A DNA stretch of 64,000 nt, taken from assembly GCF_032854445.1 (NCBI RefSeq), contig NW_027018076.1, forward strand, positions 27,536-91,535, in the 5' to 3' direction. The position numbers and the translations under genes are program-made. The notes beneath the pieces were generated by a model. That model saw only the letters and a list, made by a program, of their open reading frames with translations. It had not been told where the DNA came from and searched no databases. This document shows positions 50,461 through 62,525 of this stretch, one piece after another (position 1 is the first letter of the stretch; each line of letters starts with the position of its first letter). Source of the DNA: Liolophura sinensis. Its lineage: Eukaryota; Mollusca; Polyplacophora; Chitonida; Chitonidae.

Positions 50461-51302
50461 TCACCCAGCAATTGTCTTACTTCTAAGTCCAAGACAATCT
50501 CAATGTCTTTATCTACGTGTAGAAAAACCACACCATTTGTACATAAAAAACACAAAGTACTAGATACAGTCTGCTGTAAAAAGTACAATTGAACACTGAC
50601 CCACATTAATAAGGTGCCAAAAGATGCGGAATTGGGCCAGGCATCGGCAGCTGTTTAAAAAATTGCAAATTTCCCTGGTTTCCATGGAGTAAGAGCCGTT
50701 TCTAGGCACGTGATGTTGTCATCAATGATCATTCAATTGTCGCTACAGCCAAAAGTATTGGTCGGAGAGCAACGCGGTTTGCACCATTCGATTTCTCGTC
50801 ACAAAATACGTCGGATTAGCCTCTTACCAGGAGCACTGGAACAGTTTTTCCACTTTTGCATTTTTCCCTGGGCTTTTTGTTAATTGAAATCGGCTACACT
50901 GTACTATCTACCATCGCGACTGGTCATTACTATATTCAACTTTTGACTATAAGTTATGTGCCCTTTGGTACCCCAGAAGACGTCAAATCTTTGGGCTAAG
51001 CCCATTTAACTCACCCAGCAATTGTCTTACTTCTAAGTCCAAGACAATCTCAATGTCTTTATCTACGTGTAGAAAAACCACACCATTTGTACATAAAAAA
51101 CAAAAATTAATAGATACAGTCTGCTGTTAAAAGTACAATTGAACACTGACCCACATCAATAAGGTGCCAAAAGATGCGGAATTGGGCCAGGCATCGGCAG
51201 CTGTTTAAAAAATTGCAAATTTCCCTGGTTTCCATGGAGTAAGAGCCGTTTCTAGGCACGTGATGTTGTCATCAATGATCATTCAATTGTCGCTACAGCC
51301 AA
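50461..51302 (+). repeat. Partial third copy of the 14.8 kb mega-HOR
   Basis: After the TTTATCTCACCC mark the sequence follows the start of copy 2 for about 840 bp, through an L2 monomer with TTTTTCCCTGGGC, GGTACCCC and CAAAAATTAATAG. It then departs: copy 2 continues as an L3 monomer with GTATTGGTCGG and TTTCTGGTCAC, whereas here a chimeric monomer begins (GTATTAGTCGG near 51,305). The exact exchange point within the shared sequence cannot be set. Confidence 0.8.
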
Positions 51303-54300
51303 AAGTATTAGTCGGAGAGCAACGCGGTTTGCACCAATCGATTTCTCGTCAAAAAATACGTCGGATTAGCTCCTTACCAGCAGCACTGGAACAGTTTTTC
51401 CATTTTTCCCTAGTCTTTTTGTTAATTGAAATCGGCTACACTGTACTATCTACCATCGCGACTGGTCATTACTATATTCAACTTTTGACTATAAGTTATG
51501 AGCCCTTTGGTAGCCCAGAAGACGTCAAATCTTTGGGCTAAGCCCATTTAACTCACCCAGCAATTGTCTTACTTCTAAGTCCAAGACAATCTCAATGTCT
51601 TTATCTACGTGTAGAAAAACCACACCATTTGTACATAAAAAACACAAAGTACTAGATACAGTCTGCTGTAAAAAGTACAATTGAACACTGACCCACATTA
51701 ATAAGGTGCCAAAAGATGCGGAATTGGGCCAGGCATCGGCAGCTGTTTAAAAAATTGCAAATTTCCCTGGTTTCCATGGAGTAAGAGCCGTTTCTAGGCA
51801 CGTGATGTTGTCATCAATGATCATTCAATTGTCGCTACAGCCAAAAGTATTGGTCGGAGAGCAACGCGGTTTGCACCATTCGATTTCTCGTCACAAAATA
51901 CGTCGGATTAGCCTCTTACCAGGAGCACTGGAACAGTTTTTCCACTTTTGCATTTTTCCCTGGGCTTTTTGTTAATTGAAATCGGCTACACTGTACTATC
52001 TACCATCGCGACTGGTCATTACTATATTCAACTTTTGACTATAAGTTATGTGCCCTTTGGTACCCCAGAAGACGTCAAATCTTTGGGCTAAGCCCATTTA
52101 ACTCACCCAGCAATTGTCTTACTTCTAAGTCCAAGACAATCTCAATGTCTTTATCTACGTGTAGAAAAACCACACCATTTGTACATAAAAAACAAAAATT
52201 AATAGATACAGTCTGCTGTTAAAAGTACAATTGAACACTGACCCACATCAATAAGGTGCCAAAAGATGCGGAATTGGGCCAGGCATCGGCAGCTGTTTAA
52301 AAAATTGCAAATTTCCCTGGTTTTCCATGGAGTAAGAGCCGTTTCTAGGCACGTGATGTTGTCATCAATGATCATTCAATTGTCGCTACAGCCAAAAGTA
52401 TTGGTCGGAGAGCAACGCGGTTTGCACCATTCGATTTCTCGTCACAAAATACGTCGGATTAGCCTCTTACCAGCAGCACTGGAACAGTTTTTTCCACTTT
52501 TGCATTTTTGCCTGGTCTTTTTGTTAATTGAAATCGGCTACACTGTACTATGTACCATCGCGACTAGTCATTACTATATTCAACTTTTGACTATAAGTTA
52601 TGTGCCCTTTGGCACCCCAGAAGACGTCAAATCTTTGGGCTAAGCCCATTTAATTCACCCAGCAATTGTCTTATTTCTAGGTCGAAGACAATCTCAATGT
52701 CTATATCTACGTGTTTAAAAAACCTCACCATTTGTACATAAAAAACACAAAGTACTAGATACAGTCTGCTGTTAAAAGTACAATTCAACACTGACCCACA
52801 TCAATAAGGTGCCAAAAGATGCGGAATCGGGCCAGGCATCGGCAGCTGTTTAAAAAATTGCAAATTTCCCTGGTTTCCATGGAGTGAGAGTTGTTGCTGG
52901 GCACGTGATTTTGTCATCAATGATCATTCAATTGTCGCTACAGCCAAAAGTATTAGTCGGAGAGCAACGCGGTTTGCACCAATCGATTTCTCGTCAAAAA
53001 ATACGTCGGATTAGCTCCTTACCAGCAGCACTGGAACAGTTTTTCCATTTTTCCCTAGTCTTTTTGTTAATTGAAATCGGCTACACTGTACTATCTACCA
53101 TCGCGACTGGTCATTACTATATTCAACTTTTGACTATAAGTTATGTGCCCTTTGGTAGCCCAGAAGACGTCAAATCTTTGGGCTAAGCCCATTTAACTCA
53201 CCCAGCAATTGTCTTACTTCTAAGTCCAAGACAATCTCAATGTCTTTATCTACGTGTAGAAAAACCACACCATTTGTACATAAAAAACACAAAGTACTAG
53301 ATACAGTCTGCTGTAAAAAGTACAATTGAACACTGACCCACATTAATAAGGTGCCAAAAGATGCGGAATTGGGCCAGGCATCGGCAGCTGTTTAAAAAAT
53401 TGCAAATTTCCCTGGTTTCCATGGAGTAAGAGCCGTTTCTAGGCACGTGATGTTGTCATCAATGATCATTCAATTGTCGCTACAGCCAAAAGTATTGGTC
53501 GGAGAGCAACGCGGTTTGCACCATTCGATTTCTCGTCACAAAATACGTCGGATTAGCCTCTTACCAGGAGCACAGGAACAGTTTTTCCACTTTCGCATTT
53601 TTGCCTGGTCTTTTTGTTAATTGAAATCGGCTACACTGTAGTATCTACCATCGCGACTGGTCATTACTATATTCAACTTTTGACTATAAGTTATGTGCCC
53701 TTTGGTAGCCCAGAAGACGTCAAATCTTTGGGCTAAGCCCATTTAACTCACCCAGCAATTGTCTTACTTCTAAGTCCAAGACAATCTCAATGTCTTTATC
53801 TACGTGTAGAAAAACCACACCATTTGTACATAAAAAACACAAAGTACTAGATACAGTCTGCTGTAAAAAGTACAATTGAACACTGACCCACATTAATAAG
53901 GTGCCAAAAGATGCGGAATTGGGCCAGGCATCGGCAGCTGTTTAAAAAATTGCAAATTTCCCTGGTTTCCATGGAGTAAGAGCCGTTTCTAGGCACGTGA
54001 TTTTTGTCATCAATGATCATTCAATTGTCGCTACAGCCGAAAGTATTGGTCGGAGAGCATCGCGGTTTGCACCATTCGATTTCTCGTCAAAAAAATACGT
54101 CGGATTAGCCTCTTACCAGCAGCACTGGAACAGTTTTTTCCACTTTTGCATTTTTACCTGGTCTTTTTGTTAATTGAAATCGGCTACACTGTACTATCTA
54201 CCATCGCGACTGGTCATTACTATATTCAACTTTGACTATAAGTTATGTGCCCTTTGGTAGCCCAGAAGACGTCAAATCTTTGGGCTAAGCCCATTTAACT

Positions 54301-57272
54301 CACCCAGCAATTGTCTTACTTCTAAGTCCAAGACAATCTCAATGTCTTTATCTACGTGTAGAAAAACCACACCATTTGTACATAAAAAACACAAAGTACT
54401 AGATACAGTCTGCTGTAAAAAGTACAACTGAATACTGACCCACATCAATAAGGTGCCAAAAGATGCGGAATTGGGCCAGGCATCGGCAGTTGTTTAAAAA
54501 ATTGCAAATTTCCCTGGTTTCCATGGAGTAAGAGCCGTTTCTAGGCACGTGATTTAGTCATCAATGATCATTCAATTGTCGCTACAGCCAAAAGTATTGG
54601 TCGGAGAGCAACGCGGTTTGCACCATTCGATTTCTCGTCACAAAATACGTCGGATTAGCTCCTTACCAGCAGCACTGGAACAGTTTTGCCACTTTTGCAT
54701 TTTTGCCTGGTCTTTTGGTTAATTGAAATCGGCTACACTGTACTATGTACCATCGCGACTGGTCATTACTATATTCAACTTTTGACTATAAGTTATGTGC
54801 CCTTTGGTAGCCCAGAAAACGTCAAATCTTTGGGCTAAGCCCATTTAATTCACCCAGCAATTGTCTTATTTCTAGGTCGAAGACAATCTCAATGTCTATA
54901 TCTACGTGTTTAAAAAACCTCACCATTTGTACATAAAAAACACAAAGTACTAGATACAGTCTGCTGTTAAAAGTACAATTGAACACTGACCCACATCAAT
55001 AAGGTGCCAAAAGATGCGGAATCGGGCCAGGCATCGGCAGCTGTTTAAAAAATTGCAAATTTCCCTGGTTTCCATGGAGTGAGAGTTGTTGCTGGGCACG
55101 TGATTTTGTCATCAATGATCATTCAATTGTCGCTACAGCCAAAAGTATTAGTCGGAGAGCAACGCGGTTTGCACCAATCGATTTCTCGTCACAAAATACG
55201 TCGGATTAGCTCCTTACCAGCAGCACTGGAACAGTTTTTCCATTTTTCCCTAGTCTTTTTGTTAATTGAAATCGGCTACACTGTACTATCTACCATCGCG
55301 ACTGGTCATTAGTATATTCAACTTTTGACTATAAGTTATGTGCCCTTTGGTAGCCCAGAAGACGTCAAATCTTTGGGCTAAGCCCATTTAACTCACCCAG
55401 CAATTGTCTTACTTCTAAGTCCAAGACAATCTCAATGTCTTTATCTACGTGTAGAAAAACCACACCATTTGTACATAAAAAACACAAAGTACTAGATACA
55501 GTCTGCTGTAAAAAGTACAATTGAACACTGACCCACATTAATAAGGTGCCAAAAGATGCGGAATTGGGCCAGGCATCGGCAGCTGTTTAAAAAATTGCAA
55601 ATTTCCCTGGTTTCCATGGAGTAAGAGCCGTTTCTAGGCACGTGATGTTGTCATCAATGATCATTCAATTGTCGCTACAGCCAAAAGTATTGGTCGGAGA
55701 GCAACACGGTTTGCACCATTCGATTTCTCGTCACAAAATACGTCGGATTAGCCTCTTACCAGGAGCACTGGAACAGTTTTTCCACTTTTGCATTTTTGCC
55801 TGGTCTTTTTGTTAATTGAAATCGGCTACACTGTACTATCTACCATCGCGACTGGTCATTACTATATTCAACTTTTGACTATAAGTTATGTGCCCTTTGG
55901 TAGCCCAGAAGACGTCAAATCTTTGGGCTAAGCCCATTTAACTCACCCAGCAATTGTCTTACTTCTAAGTCCAAGACAATCTCAATGTCTTTATCTACGT
56001 GTAGAAAAACCACACCATTTGTACATAAAAAACACAAAGTACTAGATACAGTCTGCTGTAAAAAGTACAATTGAACACTGACCCACATTAATAAGGTGCC
56101 AAAAGATGCGGAATTGGGCCAGGCATCGGCAGCTGTTTAAAAAATTGCAAATTTCCCTGGTTTCCATGGAGTAAGAGCCGTTTCTAGGCACGTGATGTTG
56201 TCATCAATGATCATTCAATTGTCGCTACAGCCAAAAGTATTGGTGGGAGAGCAACGCGGTTTGCACCATTCGATTTCTCGTCAAAAAATACGTCGGATTA
56301 GCCTCTTACCAGGAGCACTGGAACAGTTTTTCCACTTTTGCATTTTTCCCTGGGCTTTTTGTTAATTGAAATCGGCTACACTGTACTATCTACCATCGCG
56401 ACTGGTCATTACTATATTCAACTTTTGACTATAAGTTATGTGCCCTTTGGTACCCCAGAAGACGTCAAATCTTTGGGCTAAGCCCATTTAACTCACCCAG
56501 CAATTGTCTTACTTCTAAGTCCAAGACAATCTCAATGTCTTTATCTACGTGTAGAAAAACCACACCATTTGTACATAAAAAACAAAAATTAATAGATACA
56601 GTCTGCTGTTAAAAGTACAATTGAACACTGACCCACATCAATAAGGTGCCAAAAGATGCGGAATTGGGCCAGGCATCGGCAGCTGTTTAAAAAATTGCAA
56701 ATTTCCCTGGTTTCCATGGAGTAAGAGCCGTTTCTAGGCACGTGATGTTGTCATCAATGATCATTCAATTGTCGCTACAGCCAAAAGTATTGGTCGGAGA
56801 GCAACGCGGTTTGCACCATTCGATTTCTCGTCACAAAATACGTCGGATTAGCTCCTTACCAGCAGCACTGGAACAGTTTTTCCACTTTTGCATTTTTGCC
56901 TGGTCTTTTTGTTAATTGAAATCGGCTACACTGTACTATGTACCATCGCGACTGGTCATTACTATATTCAACTTTTGACTATAAGTTATGTGCCCTTTGG
57001 TAGCCCAGAAGACGTCAAATCTTTGGGCTAAGCCCATTTAATTCACCCAGCAATTGTCTTATTTCTAGGTCGAAGACAATCTCAATGTCTATATCTACGT
57101 GTTCAAAAAACCTCACCATTTGTACATAAAAAACACAAAGTACTAGATACAGTGTGCTGTAAAAAGTACAATTGAACACTGACCCACATCAATAAGGTGC
57201 CAAAAGATGCGGAATCGGGCCAGGCATCGGCAGCTGTTTAAAAAATTGCAAATTTCCCTGGTTTCCATGGAG
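51303..57272 (+). repeat. Array right of the mega-HOR, tetramer-type
   Basis: The segment starts with a chimeric monomer (51,260 site), then L2 and a GGCACCCC-type long monomer, then S monomers at 52,884, 55,079 and 57,273, about 2,195 bp apart. One-base length changes start to appear: GGTTTTCCATGG (52,320), a longer T-run near 52,490, GATTTTTGTCATC (54,001), CAAAAAAATACG (54,090) and CAACTTTGAC (54,229). A three-monomer block at 53,150-54,830 is repeated further right. No non-satellite sequence is visible. Confidence 0.82.
53150..54830 (+). repeat. Trimer block, left (mostly clean) copy of a 4.39 kb-spaced duplication
   Basis: Rare markers in order are GAGCACAGGAAC with TTTCGCATTTTTG (53,568-53,600), CAGCCGAAAG with GAGCATCGCGG (54,035-54,066), CAACTGAATACTG (54,425) and GTCTTTTGGTT (54,711). 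All recur in the same order about 4,390 bp to the right, so the two regions descend from one block. This copy has only a few one-base length changes. Confidence 0.87.
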
Positions 57273-60200
57273 TGAGAGTTGTTGCTGGGCACGTGATTTT
57301 GTCATCAATGATCATTCATTTGTCGCTACAGCCAAAAGTATTAGTCGGAGAGCAACGCGGTTTGCACCAATCGATTTCTCGTCAAAAAAATACGTCGGAT
57401 TAGCTCCTTACCAGCAGCACTGGAACAGTTTTTCCATTTTTCCCTAGTCTTTTTGTTAATTGAAATCGGCTACACTGTACTATCTACCATCGCGACTGGT
57501 CATTACTATATTCAACTTTTGACTATAAGTTATGAGCCCTTTGGTAGCCCAGAAGACGTCAAATCTTTGGGCTAAGCCCATTTAACTCACCCAGCAATTG
57601 TCTTACTTCTAAGTCCAAGACAATCTCAATGTCTTTATCTACGTGTAGAAAAACCACACCATTTGTACATAAAAAAAACACAAAGTACTAGATACAGTCT
57701 GCTGTAAAAAGTACAATTGAACACTGACCCACATTAATAAGGTGCCAAAAGATGCGGAATTGGGCCAGGCATCGGCAGCTGTTTAAAAAATTGCAAATTT
57801 CCCTGGTTTCCCATGGAGTAAGAGCCGTTTCTAGGCACGTGATGTTGTCATCAATGATCATTCAATTGTCGCTACAGCCAAAAGTATTGGTCGGAGAGCA
57901 ACGCGGTTTGCACCATTCGATTCTCGTCACAAAATACGTCGGATTAGCCTCTTACCAGGAGCACAGGAACAGTTTTTTCCACTTTCGCATTTTTGCCTGG
58001 TCTTTTTGTTAATTGAAATCGGCTACACTGTAGTATCTACCATCGCGACTGGTCATTACTATATTCAACTTTTGACTATAAGTTATGTGCCCTTTGGTAG
58101 CCCAGAAGACGTCAAATCTTTGGGCTAAGCCCATTTAACTCACCAGCAATTGTCTTACTTCTAAGTCCAAGACAATCTCAATGTCTTTATCTACGTGTAG
58201 AAAAACCACACCATTTGTACATAAAAAACACAAAGTACTAGATACAGTCTGCTGTAAAAAGTACAATTGAACACTGACCCACATTAATAAGGTGCCAAAA
58301 GATGCGGAATTGGGCCAGGCATCGGCAGCTGTTTAAAAAATTGCAAATTTCCCTGGTTTCCATGGAGTAAGAGCCGTTTCTAGGCACGTGATTTTGTCAT
58401 CAATGATCATTTAATTGTCGCTACAGCCGAAAGTATTGGTCGGAGAGCATCGCGGTTTGCACCATTCGATTTCTCGTCAAAAAATACGTCGGATTAGCCT
58501 CTTACCAGCAGCACTGGAACAGTTTTTCCACTTTTGCATTTTTACCTGGTCTTTTTGTTAATTGAAATCGGCTACACTGTACTATCCATCGCGACTGGTC
58601 ATTACTATATATTCAACTTTTGACTATAAGTTATGTGCCCTTTGGTAGCCCAGAAGACGGTCAAATCTTTGGGCTAAGCCCATTTAACTCACCCAGCAAT
58701 TGTCTTACTTCTAAGTCCAAGACAATCTCAATGTCTTTATCTACGTGTAGAAAAAACCACACCATTTGTACATAAAAAAACACAAAGTACTAGATACAGT
58801 CTGCTGTAAAAAGTACAACTGAATACTGACCCACATCATAAGGTGCCAAAAGATGCGGAATTGGGCCAGGCATCGGCAGTTGTTTAAAAAATTGCAAATT
58901 TCCCTGGTTTCCATGGAGTAAGAGCCGTTTCTAGGCACGTGATTTAGTCATCAATGATCATTCAATTGTCGCTACAGCCAAAAGTATTGGTCGGAGAGCA
59001 ACGCGGTTTGCACCATTCGATTTCTCGTCACAAAATACGTCGGATTAGCTCCTTACCAGCAGCAACTGGAACAGTTTTGCCACTTTTGCATTTTTGCCTG
59101 GTCTTTTGGTTAATTGAAATCGGCTACACTGTACTATGTACCATCGCGACTGGTCATTACTATATTCAACTTTTGACTATACGTTATGTGCCCTTTCGTA
59201 GCCCAGAAGACGTCAAATCTTTGGGCTAAGCCCATTTAACTCACCCAGCAATTGTCTTACTTCTAAGTCCAAGACAATCTCAATGTCTTTATCTACGTGT
59301 AGAAAAAACCACACCATTTGTACATAAAAAACACAAAGTACTAGATACAGTCTGCTGTAAAAAGTACAATTGAACACTGACCCACATTAATAAGGTGCCA
59401 AAAAGATGCGGAATTGGCCAGGCATCGGCAGCTGTTTAAAAAATTGCAAATTTCCCTGGTTTCCATGGAGTAAGAGCCGTTTCTAGGCACGTGATGTTGT
59501 CATCAATGATCATTTAATTGTCGCTACAGCCAAAAGTATTGGTCGGAGAGCAACGCGGTTTGCACCATTCGATTTCTCGTCACAAAATACGTCGGATTAG
59601 CCTCTTACCAGGAGCACTGGAACAGTTTTTTCACTTTTGCATTTTTTCCCTGTGCTTTTTGTTAATTGAAATCGGCTACACTGTACTATCTACCATCGCG
59701 ACTGTCATTACTATATTCAACTTTTGACTATAAGTTATGTGCCCTTTGGTACCCCAGAAGACGTCAAATCTTTGGGCTAAGCCCATTTAATTCACCCAGC
59801 AATTGTCTTACTTCTAAGTCCAAGACAATCTCAATGTCTTTATCTACGTGTAGAAAAACCACACCATTGTACATAAAAAACAAAAATTAATAGATTACAG
59901 TCTGCTGTTAAAAGTACAATTGAACACTGACCCACATCAATAAGGTGCCAAAAGATGCGGAATTGGGCCAGGCATCGCAGCTGTTTAAAAAATTGCAAAT
60001 TTCCCTGGTTTCCATGGAGTAAGAGCCGTTTCTAGGCACGTGATGTTGTCATCAATGATCATTCAATTGTCGCTACAGCCAAAAGTATTAGTCGGAGAGC
60101 AACGCGGTTTGCACCATTCGATTTCTCGTCACAAAAATACGTCGGATTAGCCTCTTACCAGCAGCACTGGAACAGTTTTTCCACTTTTGCATTTTTGCCT

Positions 60201-62220
60201 GGTCTTTTTGTTAATTGAAATCGGCTACACTGTACTATGTACCATCGCGACTGGTCATTACTATATTCAACTTTTGACTATAAGTTATGTGCCCTTTGGT
60301 AGCCCAGAAGACGTCAAATCTTTGGCTAAGCCCATTTAAATCACCCAGCCAATTGTCTTATTTCTAGGTCGAAGGACAATCTCAATGTCTATATCTACGT
60401 GTTTAAAAAACCTCACCATTTGTACATAAAAAACACAAAGTACTAGATACAGTCTGCTGTTAAAAGTACAATTCAACACTGACCCACATCAATAAGGTGC
60501 CAAAAGATGCGGAATCGGGCCAGGCATCGGCAGCTGTTTAAAAAATTGCAAATTTCCCTGGTTTCCATGGAGTGAGAGTTGTTGCTGGGCACGTGATTTT
60601 GTCATCAATGATCATTCAATTGTCGCTACAGCCAAAAGTATTAGTCGGAGAGCAACGCGGTTTGCACCAATCGATTTCTCGTCAAAAAATACGTCGGATT
60701 AGCTCCTTACCAGCAGCACTGGAACAGTTTTTTCCATTTTTTCCCTAGTCTTTTTGTTACTTGAAATCGGCTACACTGTACTATCTACCATCGCGACTGG
60801 TCATTACTATATTCAACTTTTGACTATAAGTTATGTGTCCCTTTGGTAGCCCAGAAGACGTCAAATCTTTGGGCTAAGCCCATTTAACTCACCCAGCAAT
60901 TGTCCTTACTTCTAAGTCCAAGACAATCTCAATGTCTTTATCTACGTGTAGAAAAACCACACCATTTGTACATAAAAAACACAAAGTACTAGATACAGTC
61001 TGCTGTAAAAAGTACAATTGAACACTGACCCACATTAATAAGGTGCCAAAAGATGCGGAATTGGGCCAGGCATCGGCAGCTGTTTAAAAATTGCAAATTT
61101 CCCTGGTTTCCATGGAGTAAGAGCCGTTTCTAGGCACGTGATGTTGTCATCAATGATCATTCAATGTCGCTACAGCCAAAAGTATTGGTTCGGAGAGCAA
61201 CACGGTTTGCACCATTCGATTTCTCGTCACAAAGTACGTCGGATTAGCCTCTTACCAGCAGCACTGGAACAGTTTTTCCACTTTTGCATTTTTGCCTGGT
61301 CTTTTTGTTAATTGAAATCGGCTACACTGTACTATCTACCATCGCGACTGGTCATTACTATATTCAACTTTTGACTATAAGTTATGTGCCCTTTGGTAGC
61401 CCAGAAGACGTCAAATCTTTGGGCTAAGCCCATTTAAATCACCCAGCAATTGTCTTATTTCTAGGTCGAAGACAATCTCAATGTCTATATCTACGTGTTT
61501 AAAAAACCTCACCATTTGTACATAAAAAACACAAAGTACTAGATACAGTCTGCTGTTAAAAGTACAATTCAACACTGACCCACATCAATAAGGTGCCAAA
61601 AGATGCGGAATCGGGCCAGGCATCGGCAGCTGTTTAAAAAATTGCAAATTTCCCTGGTTTCCATGGAGTGAGAGTTGTTGCTGGGCACGTGATTTTGTCA
61701 TCAATGATCATTCAATTGTCGCTACAGCCAAAAGTATTAGTCGGAGAGCAACGCGGTTTGCACCAATCGATTTCTCGTCAAAAAATACGTCGGATTAGCT
61801 CCTTACCAGCAGCACTGGAACAGTTTTTCCATTTTTCCCTAGTCTTTTTGTTACTTGAAATCGGCTACACTGTACTATCTACCATCGCGACTGGTCATTA
61901 CTATATTCAACTTTTGACTATAAGTTATGTGCCCTTTGGTAGCCCAGATGACGTCAAATCTTTGGCTAAGCCCATTTAACTCACCCAGCAATTGTCTTAC
62001 TTCTAAGTCAAGACAATCTCAATGTCTTTATCTACGTGTAGAAAAAACCACACCATTTGTACATAAAAAACACAAAGTACTAGATACAGTCTGCTGTAAA
62101 AAGTACAATTGAACACTGGACCCACATTAATAAGGTGCCAAAAGATGCGGAAATTGGGCCAGGCATCGGCAGCTGTTTAAAAAATTGCAAATTTCCCTGG
62201 TTTCCATGGAGTAGAGCCGT
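57273..62220 (+). repeat. Indel-rich satellite segment
   Basis: More than 30 one- to three-base insertions or deletions occur in about 5 kb, spread over homopolymer and non-homopolymer sites, for example GAATTGGCCAGG (59,411), GACTGTCATT (59,700), CCATTGTAC (59,865), AGATTACAG (59,892), ATCGCAGC (59,975), CAGCCAATTG (60,346), GAAGGACAAT (60,371), GTGTCCCTTTGG (60,835), TCAATGTCGC (61,161) and CTGGACCC (62,117). Base substitutions are not obviously raised. Monomer class order is still readable (S at 57,273, 60,571 and 61,668). Either the consensus is poor or this stretch escapes homogenisation. Confidence 0.85.
57550..59225 (+). repeat. Trimer block, right (indel-rich) copy
   Basis: This block carries the same rare markers as 53,150-54,830: CACAGGAAC (57,963), CAGCCGAAAG with GAGCATCGCGG (58,424-58,455), CAACTGAATACTG (58,815) and CTTTTGGTT (59,103). 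It has about a dozen additional length changes, such as TTTCCCATGG (57,808), CGATTCTCG (57,918), TCACCAGC (58,140), ACTATCCATCG (58,580), CTATATATTC (58,604), GACGGTCAAA (58,658), CATCATAAGG (58,835) and GCAACTGG (59,062). The contrast between sister copies suggests poor consensus here rather than ancient decay. Confidence 0.87.
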
Positions 62221-62525
62221 TTCTAGGCACGTGATGTTGTCATCAATGATCATTCAATTGTCGCTACAGCCAAAAGTATTGGTCGGAGAGCAACACGGTT
62301 TGCACCATTCGATTTCTCGTCACAAAGTACGTCGGATTAGCCTCTTACCAGCAGCACTGGAACAGTTTTTCCACTTTTGCATTTTTGCCTGGTCTTTTTG
62401 TTAATTGAAATCGGCTACACTGTACTATCTACCATCGCGACTGGTCATTACTATATTCAACTTTTGACTATAAGTTATGTGCCCTTTGGTAGCCCAGAAG
62501 ACGTCAAATCTTTGGGCTAAGCCCA
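60340..62525 (+). repeat. 1.1 kb two-monomer duplication
   Basis: Two S-L dimers lie next to each other at an offset of about 1,095 bp. The S monomers (60,571 and 61,668) share TTTTTGTTACTTGAAATC (near 60,755 and 61,850), seen nowhere else. The following L monomers share GAGCAACACGG and CACAAAGTACGTCGG (near 61,230 and 62,330). The repeat ends where TTTAAATCACCC (61,433) meets TTTAACCCACCC (62,527). Confidence 0.85.
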
